From Paenibacillus silvestris (GTDB lineage Bacteria > Bacillota > Bacilli > Paenibacillales > NBRC-103111): a DNA stretch of 64,000 nt. The notes under the pieces were generated by a model. It was given only the letters and a program-made list of their open reading frames with translations. It had not been told where the DNA came from and made no database searches. The stretch is taken from NCBI RefSeq assembly GCF_009882985.1, contig NZ_WTUZ01000039.1, positions 62,001-126,000 on the forward strand, given 5' to 3'. Of this stretch, positions 35,534-43,802 are shown in pieces (the first letter of the stretch is position 1; the number at the start of each line of letters is the position of its first letter). The position numbers were made by a program, and so were the translations under genes.

Positions 35534-36295
35534 ATGGTTGAACTCAACGTTCTGCAGATCGTTATTCTCATTTTCATCGGGATATTTGTCGGATTCGCCA
35601 AGACAGGAATTTCAACCATGGGCATCTTTAATGCGATGCTAATGACAATCATATTTCCGGCAAAACTGTCAGTGGGTATCTTGCTTCCGATGCTGATTAT
35701 TGGTGACTTCCTGGCAGTTGCCTACTACCGCAAAAATGTCATATGGAAACACTTAATAAATCTGATGCCTTGGGCACTTATTGGCGTTATAGGTGGTTAT
35801 TACGTATTACTAAAGGTGGATAACAATCAATTAAAGCTTCTCTTGGGTGCTCTGATATGCGGCTTGATTCTTCTTCAGGTCCTAAGGGATACCATGGGCG
35901 CAAGGTTTGATTCCAAGTTTCCTTCTTCCATATGGTTTATTGCATCGATGGGTATACTCGCTGGCTTTGCAACGACAATTGGTAATGTTTCCGGTGCTAT
36001 TATAGCGATCTACCTATTTGCGAAACAAGTACCTAAACAAGAATTTATAGGCACAGGTGCCTGGTTTTTTCTACTTGTAAACCTCGTGAAAGTACCCTTT
36101 TTCATCCATCTGGGAATGATAAAGTCCGATTCTCTCCTGATTAATATCTGGACCCTTCCCTTAATTGCAATAGGTGCTTATGTTGGTATCAAGCTGCTTC
36201 CTTTAATTCCACAGGTTTACTTTCAACGGCTTGTGCTTTTACTTGGAGCCATCGGGGCACTCAAGCTGCTCGTTGAAGGCATAATCGTCCATTGA
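35534..36295 (+). CDS. TauE/SafE family membrane exporter
   Basis: A 253-aa protein with about eight membrane segments in two related halves (GIFVGFAKTGIS near the start; GILAGFATTIGNVSGAI in the middle). This is the TauE/SafE family of sulfite, sulfonate or organic anion exporters. Its place inside a sugar catabolic operon suggests export of an acidic or sulfonated by-product, or sulfonated sugar handling; both ideas are inference. A GGAG site lies before ATG 35534. Confidence 0.83.
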   Translation: MVELNVLQIVILIFIGIFVGFAKTGISTMGIFNAMLMTIIFPAKLSVGILLPMLIIGDFLAVAYYRKNVIWKHLINLMPWALIGVIGGYYVLLKVDNNQLKLLLGALICGLILLQVLRDTMGARFDSKFPSSIWFIASMGILAGFATTIGNVSGAIIAIYLFAKQVPKQEFIGTGAWFFLLVNLVKVPFFIHLGMIKSDSLLINIWTLPLIAIGAYVGIKLLPLIPQVYFQRLVLLLGAIGALKLLVEGIIVH

Positions 36296-36327
36296 ACCGA
36301 TGAGACATGACCATAAGGAGAATAGAT

Positions 36328-37080
36328 ATGACGATAAAATTGGCATTTTCAAGACCTACCTCCACGACGGAGGAACAGACATTACTGTTTGAACAATACA
36401 GAACGGTTGGATATGATGGGCTTCAATTAAAAGAATCACAATATGCTCCTTTTCTAACCAATCCGGAAAGATTCATAGAAACTTGGGGCCATTTACCAGG
36501 TATTGGTTCAGCGCTAATAACAGGCGGAAATTTGAGTGATGCCAGTACGGAGAAGCTGCGTCATGTGTTTCGTTTCGCTTCGGCCATCGGCACAGAACGA
36601 ATTGTATACTGCCATGGAATTCCTAGAGCCGATGTGACGCCGGCAGACATACGCAGATATGCGGACGTGTTATCGGAATTGGGACTTGAAGCACAGCAGG
36701 AGGGGCTGAAGCTATCCCTTCATCATCATTTTAATAATCCCGTTATGCATCGCGACGATTTCGACATTTTTTTTAATCAAATCAAGGAACACTCTGTTGG
36801 ACTTACTGTGGATACTGCCCATTTGGTGAAATCCGGAATTATGGATGTGTCAGAAATCATACGGAGCTTTGGACACGTCATCGATAATTTTCATCTTAAG
36901 GATTTTGATCAAGGTGAATGGAGAGTGCTCGGTCAAGGCTCAATTGATTTTGGAGATATTTTCGAAGCTATTCGTGAGATTGGTTATACAGGATGGATTT
37001 CGGCAGATGAGGAAAGTGGCGGCAGCGTGATGGAGGGTATGAAGGATTGCTACGCTTTTATGAAAGATGGATTGAAGTGA
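36328..37080 (+). CDS. Sugar phosphate isomerase/epimerase-like TIM barrel
   Basis: A 250-aa AP_endonuc_2 (xylose isomerase-like) family protein. It shows GYDGLQLKESQ, LSLHHHFNNPVMHRDD, GLTVDTAHLVKSG, NFHLKDF and WISADEESGG, which contain the His, Asp and Glu metal ligands at the barrel mouth. Such enzymes isomerise or epimerise ketoses or keto-acids. ATG 36328 is chosen for AAGGAG 7 nt upstream; the in-frame ATG at 36307 lies before that site. The substrate is unknown. Confidence 0.82.
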   Translation: MTIKLAFSRPTSTTEEQTLLFEQYRTVGYDGLQLKESQYAPFLTNPERFIETWGHLPGIGSALITGGNLSDASTEKLRHVFRFASAIGTERIVYCHGIPRADVTPADIRRYADVLSELGLEAQQEGLKLSLHHHFNNPVMHRDDFDIFFNQIKEHSVGLTVDTAHLVKSGIMDVSEIIRSFGHVIDNFHLKDFDQGEWRVLGQGSIDFGDIFEAIREIGYTGWISADEESGGSVMEGMKDCYAFMKDGLK

Positions 37081-37108
37081 AAATCAGGTCCTGGAGGAGC
37101 TGGTAACG

Positions 37109-38338
37109 ATGACTAAAAAGGCCGTTTTGATCGGAGCCTTGGATACGAAAGGTCAAGAGTTTCTATATGTAAAAGAAAAGCTGGAAGCTTGCGGGGTCGC
37201 AACGCTCATGGTAGATACAGGTGTACTCGGCAATCCGTTATTTCAACCCGATGTATCTGCGAGTGAGGTTGCAAGAGCTGGCGGTTCGAGCATTGAAGAA
37301 TTGCGAAGTACTAACGATAGAGGAACAGCTATATCAGTTATGACTCGGGGGGCTGCTGAAATCGTTGCCGGTCTCGAGAAGCAGGGACTTGTAGGCGCAG
37401 CCTTCGGAATGGGAGGGACGGCAGGCACGACGGTGGCGGCAGCAGCCCTACAGGGATTACCCATCGGGGTTCCTAAACTATTGGTATCCACAGTTGCATC
37501 GGGGAATACGAAACCCTATATAGGCGTCAAAGATGTTACGATGATGTACTCTGTTGTCGATATCGCCGGCATTAATCAGTTATCCCGTCGAATACTGAGC
37601 AATGCAGCCCATGCGTTGGCGGGGATGATCACGTACATGGATACGGAACAGGAAACAGTGGAAGATAAAGTTACGCTCGGCATCACGATGTTCGGCGTGA
37701 CGACGCCTTGCGCGACACGTGTACGAGAAACTCTGGAGAGGTATGGATACGATCTCCTTGTTTTCCATGCGACCGGAACTGGTGGATTAGCGATGGAGGA
37801 GTTAATTAAGGCGGGCTATATCCAGGGCGTTGCGGATATTACAACCACGGAATTGGCTGATCATTTGGTTGGCGGGATCTTCGATGCTGGGCCGAACCGC
37901 CTGGAAGCAGCGGGAAGATCAGGCATTCCGCAGGTTGTTTCGGTAGGAGCTCTGGATATGGTCAATTTCGGTCCACCGGAGACTGTACCGACACAATTCA
38001 AAGAGCGAAGCTTTTACCAGCATAATCCAACAACGACATTGATGAGAACGACCGTATCTGAGAATAGAGAATTGGGCCGATTATTAGCCACTAAACTGAA
38101 CGCAGGGACAGCTCCGACCCTTGTCGTGTTTCCTAAAGCCGGCGTTTCGCTGCTGGATATGGATGCTAGGCCTTTTGATGGTAAGGAAGAGCGTCAGGCT
38201 TTGTATGAAGGAATCAAAGAGCATCTCAGATCGAATATTCCTATGATTGATATGGAGGAAGATATTAACGATCCGGCAGTAGCAGATGTAATTGCGGAGA
38301 ATTTGCATAAGCTACTAGAACTGAATAAGAGAGGGTAA
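37109..38338 (+). CDS. Tm-1-like ATP-binding domain protein (UPF0261)
   Basis: A 409-aa protein of the UPF0261/Tm-1 family. Typical strings are KAVLIGALDTKGQEFLYVKE at the start, GAAFGMGGTAGTTVAAAAL, MMYSVVDIAGIN, and VFHATGTGGLAMEELI. The plant member, tomato Tm-1, has this fold as its N-terminal half and blocks tobamovirus replication; bacterial roles are not established. The next gene encodes a protein matching the C-terminal half of Tm-1, so the two are split parts of one architecture. GGAGGAG precedes the ATG. Confidence 0.88.
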   Translation: MTKKAVLIGALDTKGQEFLYVKEKLEACGVATLMVDTGVLGNPLFQPDVSASEVARAGGSSIEELRSTNDRGTAISVMTRGAAEIVAGLEKQGLVGAAFGMGGTAGTTVAAAALQGLPIGVPKLLVSTVASGNTKPYIGVKDVTMMYSVVDIAGINQLSRRILSNAAHALAGMITYMDTEQETVEDKVTLGITMFGVTTPCATRVRETLERYGYDLLVFHATGTGGLAMEELIKAGYIQGVADITTTELADHLVGGIFDAGPNRLEAAGRSGIPQVVSVGALDMVNFGPPETVPTQFKERSFYQHNPTTTLMRTTVSENRELGRLLATKLNAGTAPTLVVFPKAGVSLLDMDARPFDGKEERQALYEGIKEHLRSNIPMIDMEEDINDPAVADVIAENLHKLLELNKRG

Positions 38339-38345
38339 GAAGACA

Positions 38346-39173
38346 ATGGCGATACAACGACAGGAAATATTAAATAGATTGCGTTCGCAAGAAGAGCAGG
38401 GCCGTTTCATCGTAGGAGCTGGAGCTGGAACGGGGTTATCGGCGAAGTGTGCGGAAGAGGGTGGCGTCGATCTGATTATTATTTATAATTCCGGACGTTA
38501 TCGGATGGCAGGCCGAGGATCACTAGCAGGATTAATGCCCTATGGGGATGCCAATCAGATTGTTATGGATATGGGTGGTGAGGTTTTACCTATTGTGAGA
38601 AATACGCCGGTATTGGCAGGGGTATGCGGTACAGATCCCTTCCGCTTGATGGATGTATATCTGAAGCAGCTGAAAGAAATGGGGTTCTCCGGTGTGCAGA
38701 ACTTTCCTACTGTAGGTTTGATAGACGGCACCTTCAGGCAGAATCTGGAGGAAACGGGTATGGGCTATCATCTGGAAGTTGAGATGATTCGTAAAGCTCA
38801 TGAATTGGATTTATTGACAACTCCTTATGTTTTCAATGAGGAGGATGCGATTCAAATGGCGAAGGCAGGAGCGGATGTGCTTGTCGCTCACGTTGGACTA
38901 ACTACGAAGGGGAGCATTGGAGCCAAGACGGCGCTTTCGCTTGATGAATCAGCAGAGCTAGTTCAACGGATATCTGATGCCGGTAAGTCTATCAATCCGG
39001 ATATACTGGTCATTTGTCACGGTGGACCGATCTCCGAACCTGCGGATGTTGAGTATGTGCTCGGTAAAACGAGCGGGATAGCCGGTTTCTTCGGCGCTTC
39101 CAGTGTGGAACGCCTGCCTACCGAGATTGCCATTACTGAGCAGGTAAAAAGATTTAAGAGTTTAAGCAAGTGA
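38346..39173 (+). CDS. PEP hydrolase-like TIM barrel protein (Tm-1 C-terminal half)
   Basis: A 275-aa protein of the phosphoenolpyruvate hydrolase-like/TIM-barrel family. Typical strings are FIVGAGAGTGLSAKCAEEGGVDLI, YNSGRYRMAGRGSLAGL, VLAGVCGTDPF, GFSGVQNFPTVGLIDG and VICHGGPI. It begins 7 nt after the UPF0261 gene. The pair is conserved as neighbours in many bacteria and as one fused protein in plants and fungi. A carbon-carbon or phosphoester reaction on a sugar acid is likely but unproven. It is the last gene of the operon and is followed by a strong terminator. Confidence 0.85.
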   Translation: MAIQRQEILNRLRSQEEQGRFIVGAGAGTGLSAKCAEEGGVDLIIIYNSGRYRMAGRGSLAGLMPYGDANQIVMDMGGEVLPIVRNTPVLAGVCGTDPFRLMDVYLKQLKEMGFSGVQNFPTVGLIDGTFRQNLEETGMGYHLEVEMIRKAHELDLLTTPYVFNEEDAIQMAKAGADVLVAHVGLTTKGSIGAKTALSLDESAELVQRISDAGKSINPDILVICHGGPISEPADVEYVLGKTSGIAGFFGASSVERLPTEIAITEQVKRFKSLSK

Positions 39174-39183
39174 GATATAGATT

Positions 39184-39216
39184 GAGGCTGTCCTAAATTG
39201 GGATAGCTTCTTTTTT
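39184..39216 (+). terminator. Operon terminator formed by the end of repeat copy B
   Basis: Stem GAGGCTGTCC (39184-39193) pairing with GGATAGCTTC (39201-39210) through some G-U pairs, then TTTTTT. It sits 11 nt after the last stop of the nine-gene operon and is the terminal part of a dispersed repeat element. Confidence 0.85.
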
Positions 39217-39437
39217 ATGAAGCCGAATCGAATAGTGGGAAAAACTCCCTTTATTTCAGGAAAGTATCCGATAGAAAGAGTTAATAACTGGAAAAACTAC
39301 CGTTAATTATCTCCTTCAACCCTGTTTCCAGGCTCAGTCGTACGCATTAACTGGAGAAATTCCATTTATTTATGCGTGTAACTGTGTTATTGGACGATTT
39401 AGCGGTAGTATTTCCCGTTCATCTAAAGAGGCGTTCC
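39184..39437 (-). repeat. Dispersed intergenic repeat, copy B (inverted)
   Basis: About 254 bp, reverse orientation relative to copies A and C. The complement of GAAATAAAGGGAGTTTTTCC is at 39238-39257. Other shared blocks are the complements of CTCCAGTTAATGCG, CCAATAACACAG and CGCTAAATCG. It fills the gap between the sugar operon and the convergent TetR gene. Confidence 0.82.
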
Positions 39438-39439
39438 TA

Positions 39440-39985
39440 TTAGAGATTCCGCTCTAATAATATCCCCACTTGTTCGGCCACAAGTTTAGGCGATTCAGGG
39501 GTTCCATTCCTAATATACGATTCCATGATTCCAACAATAGCGGATCCAAAGAAATTAAGAATAACTTCTTTATTTAATCCTTTATTTATTCCTTGGGTTA
39601 TATCTACGTTGTTTTTTAATTGTTCAATGAGAAATTTAAGGAGACGACAACGGAAAGTAGAGGCTCCGGTGCTTGCTAACATGGTCGAAAAGAAAGAAAA
39701 ATGTAATCTAAAATATTCGAACATAATCAAATTTGCTGCAACGAAATCTAAATTTGATGTTGATTCGCAGAGTTTCCTTAGTTCATATAAATGTTCTTCA
39801 ATAAGTTTATCCTGTAGATCGAACTTATCTAAATAATGATGATAAATGGTTCTTCGACCGACATTGGCTCTGTCGGAAATATCTTGGATCGTAATTTCGT
39901 TAAAACGTTTTTCAGATAATAGTTCAATAAAAGCGGTTTTAATTGCTTCTTTAGACTTGAGAATTCTTCTATCCATCACTGGCAT
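39440..39985 (-). CDS. TetR family transcriptional regulator
   Basis: About 181 aa. The N-terminal TetR helix-turn-helix (about 5-55) has KEAIKTAFIELLSEKRF, ITIQDISDRANVGRRTIYHHY and DKFDL. The C-terminal ligand domain resembles the TetR_C_7 group of small Firmicutes regulators. The start is uncertain: ATG 39985, ATG 39976 and an upstream TTG (40024) are all possible, none with a clear site. It is divergent from the secreted HID/F5-8C gene; it may regulate that gene, but the link is positional only. Confidence 0.8.
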   Translation of the reverse strand: MPVMDRRILKSKEAIKTAFIELLSEKRFNEITIQDISDRANVGRRTIYHHYLDKFDLQDKLIEEHLYELRKLCESTSNLDFVAANLIMFEYFRLHFSFFSTMLASTGASTFRCRLLKFLIEQLKNNVDITQGINKGLNKEVILNFFGSAIVGIMESYIRNGTPESPKLVAEQVGILLERNL

Positions 39986-40188
39986 TAACCGTTTCACCAA
40001 ACTTTCTTTATAAGAATGGCACAATAAAAGTCAGATAGTGCAATTAGGCACAAATCGTGTTCTTTTGGTTATTGTGGTCATCATATTTTCATTTTATATT
40101 ATTCACAGATGTGGGACGGGCGCGCCTTCTTTCTTAATCCGAATGGATGACAGCGCATCAACGTTGATTATGCTAATTTTTCAGAGAT

Positions 40189-40217
40189 TTGACAATGCGT
40201 CTAATTTCCTATAATTA
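40189..40217 (+). promoter_or_regulatory. Putative promoter of the HID/F5-8C gene
   Basis: TTGACA (40189-40194) with TATAAT at 40210-40215 (spacer 15, short) or TAATTA at 40212-40217 (spacer 17). About 70 nt before ATG 40285. Confidence 0.5.
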
Positions 40218-40284
40218 TTCTTTCTAAAATTATTTGAGAATGGGCTGCTAATTGGATTTGAATATAAAAGGAGGAAAATTAAGA

Positions 40285-42525
40285 ATGAACGCACGGCCAA
40301 GAATTGCAAGAAAAAAAGCACTCATTGTCACCTCAACATCTCTGGCTGTATCTCTGCTGCTCAGTTCCTTTGCCTTGGCGCCAGTCTCGCACGCTGCCGC
40401 AGCTTCCCACTCGCCATCCTTTAAGGTTCCAACGATCGGAAGTGGAGCTATTAGTGCACAAGAGCTGATGAATTCACCGAAGTTAATTCCGGATAGCACG
40501 AGGAATATCGTTGGGCGGTATATTGAAGTTGAGTTTGCAGATGATTCTGAGTGGAGAAATGCGATTTCTGCCGTCAAGATCAATGGGTATGCGCTTCAAG
40601 ATCCCTCTAGTTACGCTATATCACCTGGGAAAATTCTGCTCGACGGTGGATTTTTCGGAATTGATGGCGATTACGACATAACCATTGAAGCAACAGGTTA
40701 TTTGAGTGCAGACATAAAGCAACCTATTATTTCCTATTATTCACAAAACCTAGCATTGAATAAACCGGTATTCGCATCCGATCATGCACTTCAAGCTGCC
40801 AATTATGCGGTAGACGGAAATCCTGCAACAAGATGGGAATCCAAATTTGCCGACAACCAATTTATTACGGTCGATCTAGGCGCTGTGTACGACGACATTA
40901 CTTACATCGTTCTAAACTGGGAAAACGCATCCGCCAAAAATTATGATATCCAATTATCTGTGGATGGTACGACATGGAAGACGGTATTTACTACAAACCA
41001 GGGAGAACCCGGCCATTTAGATAAAGTTCTTTTCGCACCGAATCAAGCAAGATACGTGAGAATGAATGGGAATACGAGAGCAACAGACTACGGCTTCTCG
41101 CTTAGAGAAATGGAAGTTTACGGTGATGCTTTCTCAGGAATTGAGTCGGCACCTGTACTACACGCAGATGCGACGGAGAATGTGATCGGCGAACCGCTGG
41201 ATATCACGTTTGCTGACGATTTAGAGTGGAGAAACGCGATTAGCGAAGTGAAAGTGAATGACACCGTCATTAGCGCTTCTGACTACCGTGTTACCGCAGG
41301 TCAATTGACGCTTAGCAGCTCATTGTTTACCGAAGCGAAACCATACTGGATTTCCGTCCAGGCGAATGGATTTAAAAATACGGTCGTATATCAAACGGTT
41401 CTTTCTAAGGATGGGACACCGACGAATCCGCCTACGGACCCGACGAACCCACCTACGGATCCAACGAATCCACCAGCGAACCCTGGCAGCAATCTCGCCT
41501 TGAATAAGCAAACCGCATCTTCGCCGGATTACCATCGTTCTAGCTCTGACGCCGTAGACGGCAGATTGGATCGTCGCTGGGAATCTGCATTCGCGGATAA
41601 CCAATGGATGAGTGTAGACCTTGGTGCGAAGCAAACCATGAACCGCGTTCTGCTGAACTGGGAAAATGCTTACGGTAAAGCCTATACGATTGATGTATCT
41701 ACGGATGGTGATACTTGGCATACTGTATACGCTACTGACAGCGAAGATGGGGGCATTGATGACATCTCCTTCTCACCTGTAGAAGCTAGATACGTGAAAA
41801 TGAACGGTATTAAGCGTGGTACGCCTTACGGCTTCTCCCTGTGGGAGTTCGAAGTATATGCCGGTACGGCTGACTTGATCGATAGTCCAGCTCTGGTAAC
41901 TAGTCCTACAGCTACAATTGGAGAGCCGGTCGAACTTACTTTCGCTGATGACTTGGCATGGAGAGCTGCAATTACTACCGTTAAACTAGATGGGGTAGCA
42001 TTGAGCCATTCACAATATCACGTGGAAGCGGGCAAAATAACTTTGGATGCCTCCCTGTTTATCGACGCTAAACCATATGAAATTACGGTTGGGGCAACTG
42101 GCTACAAAAAAGAGGTTGTTACACAAGTAATCACGCTAGGATCATCTTATAACTTGGCATTGAACAAACCAATAACTACTTCTGAGGGACCACTGCAAAG
42201 CAGTAGTTTTGCTGTAGATGGCAACAAAAATACGCGTTGGGAGTCCCAACACGGCATCGATCCACAATGGATTAGCGTTAATCTTGGAGATGTGACTACA
42301 ATCAAGCGTGTTGTACTGAACTGGGAGAACGCTGCTGCTAAGACTTACCGTGTAGAAGTATCCACGGATGGCGTAGCTTGGACGACTCTGTATGCCACAA
42401 CTGACGGACATGAAGGCGTTGCTAATTTGCTTATCAACCCAACTGATGCTCGCTACGTTAAAGTAACGGGTACAGAGCGCACCACGCAATACGGTTATTC
42501 ATTATTCGAACTAGAAGTATATTAA
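40285..42525 (+). CDS. Secreted protein with three HID (DUF1533) and three F5/8C domains
   Basis: A 746-aa exported protein. The signal peptide (about 1-38) ends near SHA-AAA. Three modules follow, each an HID/DUF1533 domain with a conserved FADDxxWRxAI opening and a GY/GF ending, then an F5/8 type C (discoidin-like) domain with LALNK, AVDGxxxTRWES, VDLGA, VLNWENA and YVKMNG. Pro-Thr-Asn linkers occur near 41421-41490. F5/8C domains usually bind carbohydrate; HID domains were named from streptococcal Shr, where they contact hemoglobin, but they are common in Paenibacillus surface proteins. No catalytic or anchoring domain is seen. ATG 40285 follows AAAGGAGG; TTG codons upstream overlap that site. 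Confidence 0.82.
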   Translation: MNARPRIARKKALIVTSTSLAVSLLLSSFALAPVSHAAAASHSPSFKVPTIGSGAISAQELMNSPKLIPDSTRNIVGRYIEVEFADDSEWRNAISAVKINGYALQDPSSYAISPGKILLDGGFFGIDGDYDITIEATGYLSADIKQPIISYYSQNLALNKPVFASDHALQAANYAVDGNPATRWESKFADNQFITVDLGAVYDDITYIVLNWENASAKNYDIQLSVDGTTWKTVFTTNQGEPGHLDKVLFAPNQARYVRMNGNTRATDYGFSLREMEVYGDAFSGIESAPVLHADATENVIGEPLDITFADDLEWRNAISEVKVNDTVISASDYRVTAGQLTLSSSLFTEAKPYWISVQANGFKNTVVYQTVLSKDGTPTNPPTDPTNPPTDPTNPPANPGSNLALNKQTASSPDYHRSSSDAVDGRLDRRWESAFADNQWMSVDLGAKQTMNRVLLNWENAYGKAYTIDVSTDGDTWHTVYATDSEDGGIDDISFSPVEARYVKMNGIKRGTPYGFSLWEFEVYAGTADLIDSPALVTSPTATIGEPVELTFADDLAWRAAITTVKLDGVALSHSQYHVEAGKITLDASLFIDAKPYEITVGATGYKKEVVTQVITLGSSYNLALNKPITTSEGPLQSSSFAVDGNKNTRWESQHGIDPQWISVNLGDVTTIKRVVLNWENAAAKTYRVEVSTDGVAWTTLYATTDGHEGVANLLINPTDARYVKVTGTERTTQYGYSLFELEVY

Positions 42526-42544
42526 TTCTTACTCTTGAGGTAAA

Positions 42545-42586
42545 ACAAGGGCCGGGACACCGATTACACGGTGCTCCCGGTCTTGT
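42545..42586 (+). terminator. Hairpin after the HID/F5-8C gene
   Basis: A long GC-rich stem with minor mismatches (arms ACAAG-GCCGGG-CACCG and partners) 20 nt after the stop. Confidence 0.6.
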
Positions 42587-42606
42587 CATATCCACATAAG
42601 ACACAA

Positions 42607-42630
42607 ATCCCCGAGCAATTACTCGGGGAT
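42607..42630 (-). terminator. Hairpin after the flavin reductase gene
   Basis: Perfect 9-bp stem ATCCCCGAG/CTCGGGGAT with a 6-nt loop, 27 nt after the minus-strand stop. On that strand it continues TTTGTGTCTT. Confidence 0.6.
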
Positions 42631-42657
42631 ACTTTGTTCAGTCATCCGTGCTCTATT

Positions 42658-43212
42658 TTAGCGAATAGCCTTCAAAGCACCGCTCCATAAAATCACCTGA
42701 TCAAGCATAGCGCTGACCGAACCCAAGTGATGTTCGGCTGGTTTGAAAACACTGTAGTTTTCAAAATCAGTAAACAGAGATAATCCTACTTGAGCACGCA
42801 CGTCAGCCACCTGAAGTTCAGCCATAATTAGTCGCAGATTTTCCACCGCGCGTGTACCCCCGGCACTTCCGAAACCTACGAATCCAGCAGCTTTGTTGTT
42901 CCATTCATTATATAAGTAATCGATAGCGTTTTTGAGTGCACCGGTTGTAGCGTGATTATACTCAGGGGTTACAAATACGTAGCCATCAAATGAGGCAATC
43001 TTAGCAGACCATACCTTCGTATGTTCCTTCGAGTATTGACCCATCGCTGGCGGGACCGGTTCATCCAAAAGCGGGAGATTGAAATCTGCAATATCAACGA
43101 GTTCAAAGTCAGCGTCCGTTCTTTTTTTCGCTAACTCATATACCCACTTCGCTACGGCCTCAGAATTACGTCCTGGACGTGTACTCCCAATGATAATTGC
43201 TATCTTAACCAA
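42658..43212 (-). CDS. NADPH-dependent FMN reductase
   Basis: A 184-aa flavodoxin-like reductase. IIIGSTRPGRNSEAVAKWV is the FMN phosphate-binding loop. FDGYVFVTPEYNHATTGALKNAIDYL, split by the usual PEYN motif, and GFGSAGGTRAVENLR are characteristic. It reduces FMN, quinones or azo compounds with NAD(P)H. The TTG at 43212 is preferred because AGGAGG lies 6 nt upstream and the protein then begins directly at the first strand. An ATG at 43260 would add 16 residues and lacks a properly spaced site. Confidence 0.85.
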   Translation of the reverse strand: MVKIAIIIGSTRPGRNSEAVAKWVYELAKKRTDADFELVDIADFNLPLLDEPVPPAMGQYSKEHTKVWSAKIASFDGYVFVTPEYNHATTGALKNAIDYLYNEWNNKAAGFVGFGSAGGTRAVENLRLIMAELQVADVRAQVGLSLFTDFENYSVFKPAEHHLGSVSAMLDQVILWSGALKAIR

Positions 43213-43304
43213 TGGTAACTCCTCCTGCACTTTTGTGTATTCAGATATTATTGTATCCATCTCCAGTAATCCTAATCAAACCGTTCGAAGATTGAGCAGT
43301 ATCA

Positions 43305-43550
43305 GAGCGCATCTTCAGATTAACTGGAATTAGTACCGCTAAATCGCCCAATAACTAAGTTATGGCATGAATAACTGGAATTTCTCCAGTTAATGCGTAC
43401 GGTTGAGCTTGGAAACCGGTTTGTGGGTACGAATTAACTGGAGCTTTTCCAGTTATTTCCCTCCACAGCTGAGACTCGATTGAAATAAAGGGAGTTTTTC
43501 CCGCTAATCGATTCGACTTCATAACAAAGAAGCTGTCCCTAGTCATCCTT
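43305..43550 (+). repeat. Dispersed intergenic repeat, copy C
   Basis: About 246 bp with GAAATAAAGGGAGTTTTTCC at 43482-43501 and CTCCAGTTAATGCG, CCAATAAC and GCATGAATAA as in copy A. The terminal hairpin region is diverged in this copy. Confidence 0.82.
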
Positions 43551-43665
43551 TGGAATGACATGCTCCATAACCTTTTGTTATTCCTCACCTAATATAACGG
43601 TAGTACAAATCGTGATTGCTTTAGTGTTAAAGTAGTCACACGGGGAGGATACAGGAGGCAACCTC

Positions 43666-43773
43666 ATGGTTATTGTCACTATAGTTGCTGTCCCAAACAG
43701 CTTCGAGCAATTGATTTTAATGAAACTTGGAAAGTTTCTGATCACTATAGAAGTATACCGATTGTATGCATAA
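43666..43773 (+). CDS. Possible small ORF, 35 aa
   Basis: ATG 43666 lies 8 nt after AGGAGG and opens a 35-codon frame that ends at TAA 43771-43773. The peptide is hydrophobic at the start (MVIVTIVAV) and ends EVYRLYA. It lies just before the first DinB gene. I recognise no family. It may be a leader peptide or chance; the strong site is the only support. Confidence 0.3.
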   Translation: MVIVTIVAVPNSFEQLILMKLGKFLITIEVYRLYA

Positions 43774-43802
43774 TCAATCCAAAAATTTAGGAGGAATTCA
43801 CA

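Noticed and set aside
41421..41490. Short direct repeats considered as a CRISPR or mobile feature
   Set aside because: They encode an in-frame Pro-Thr-Asn linker inside the HID/F5-8C protein.
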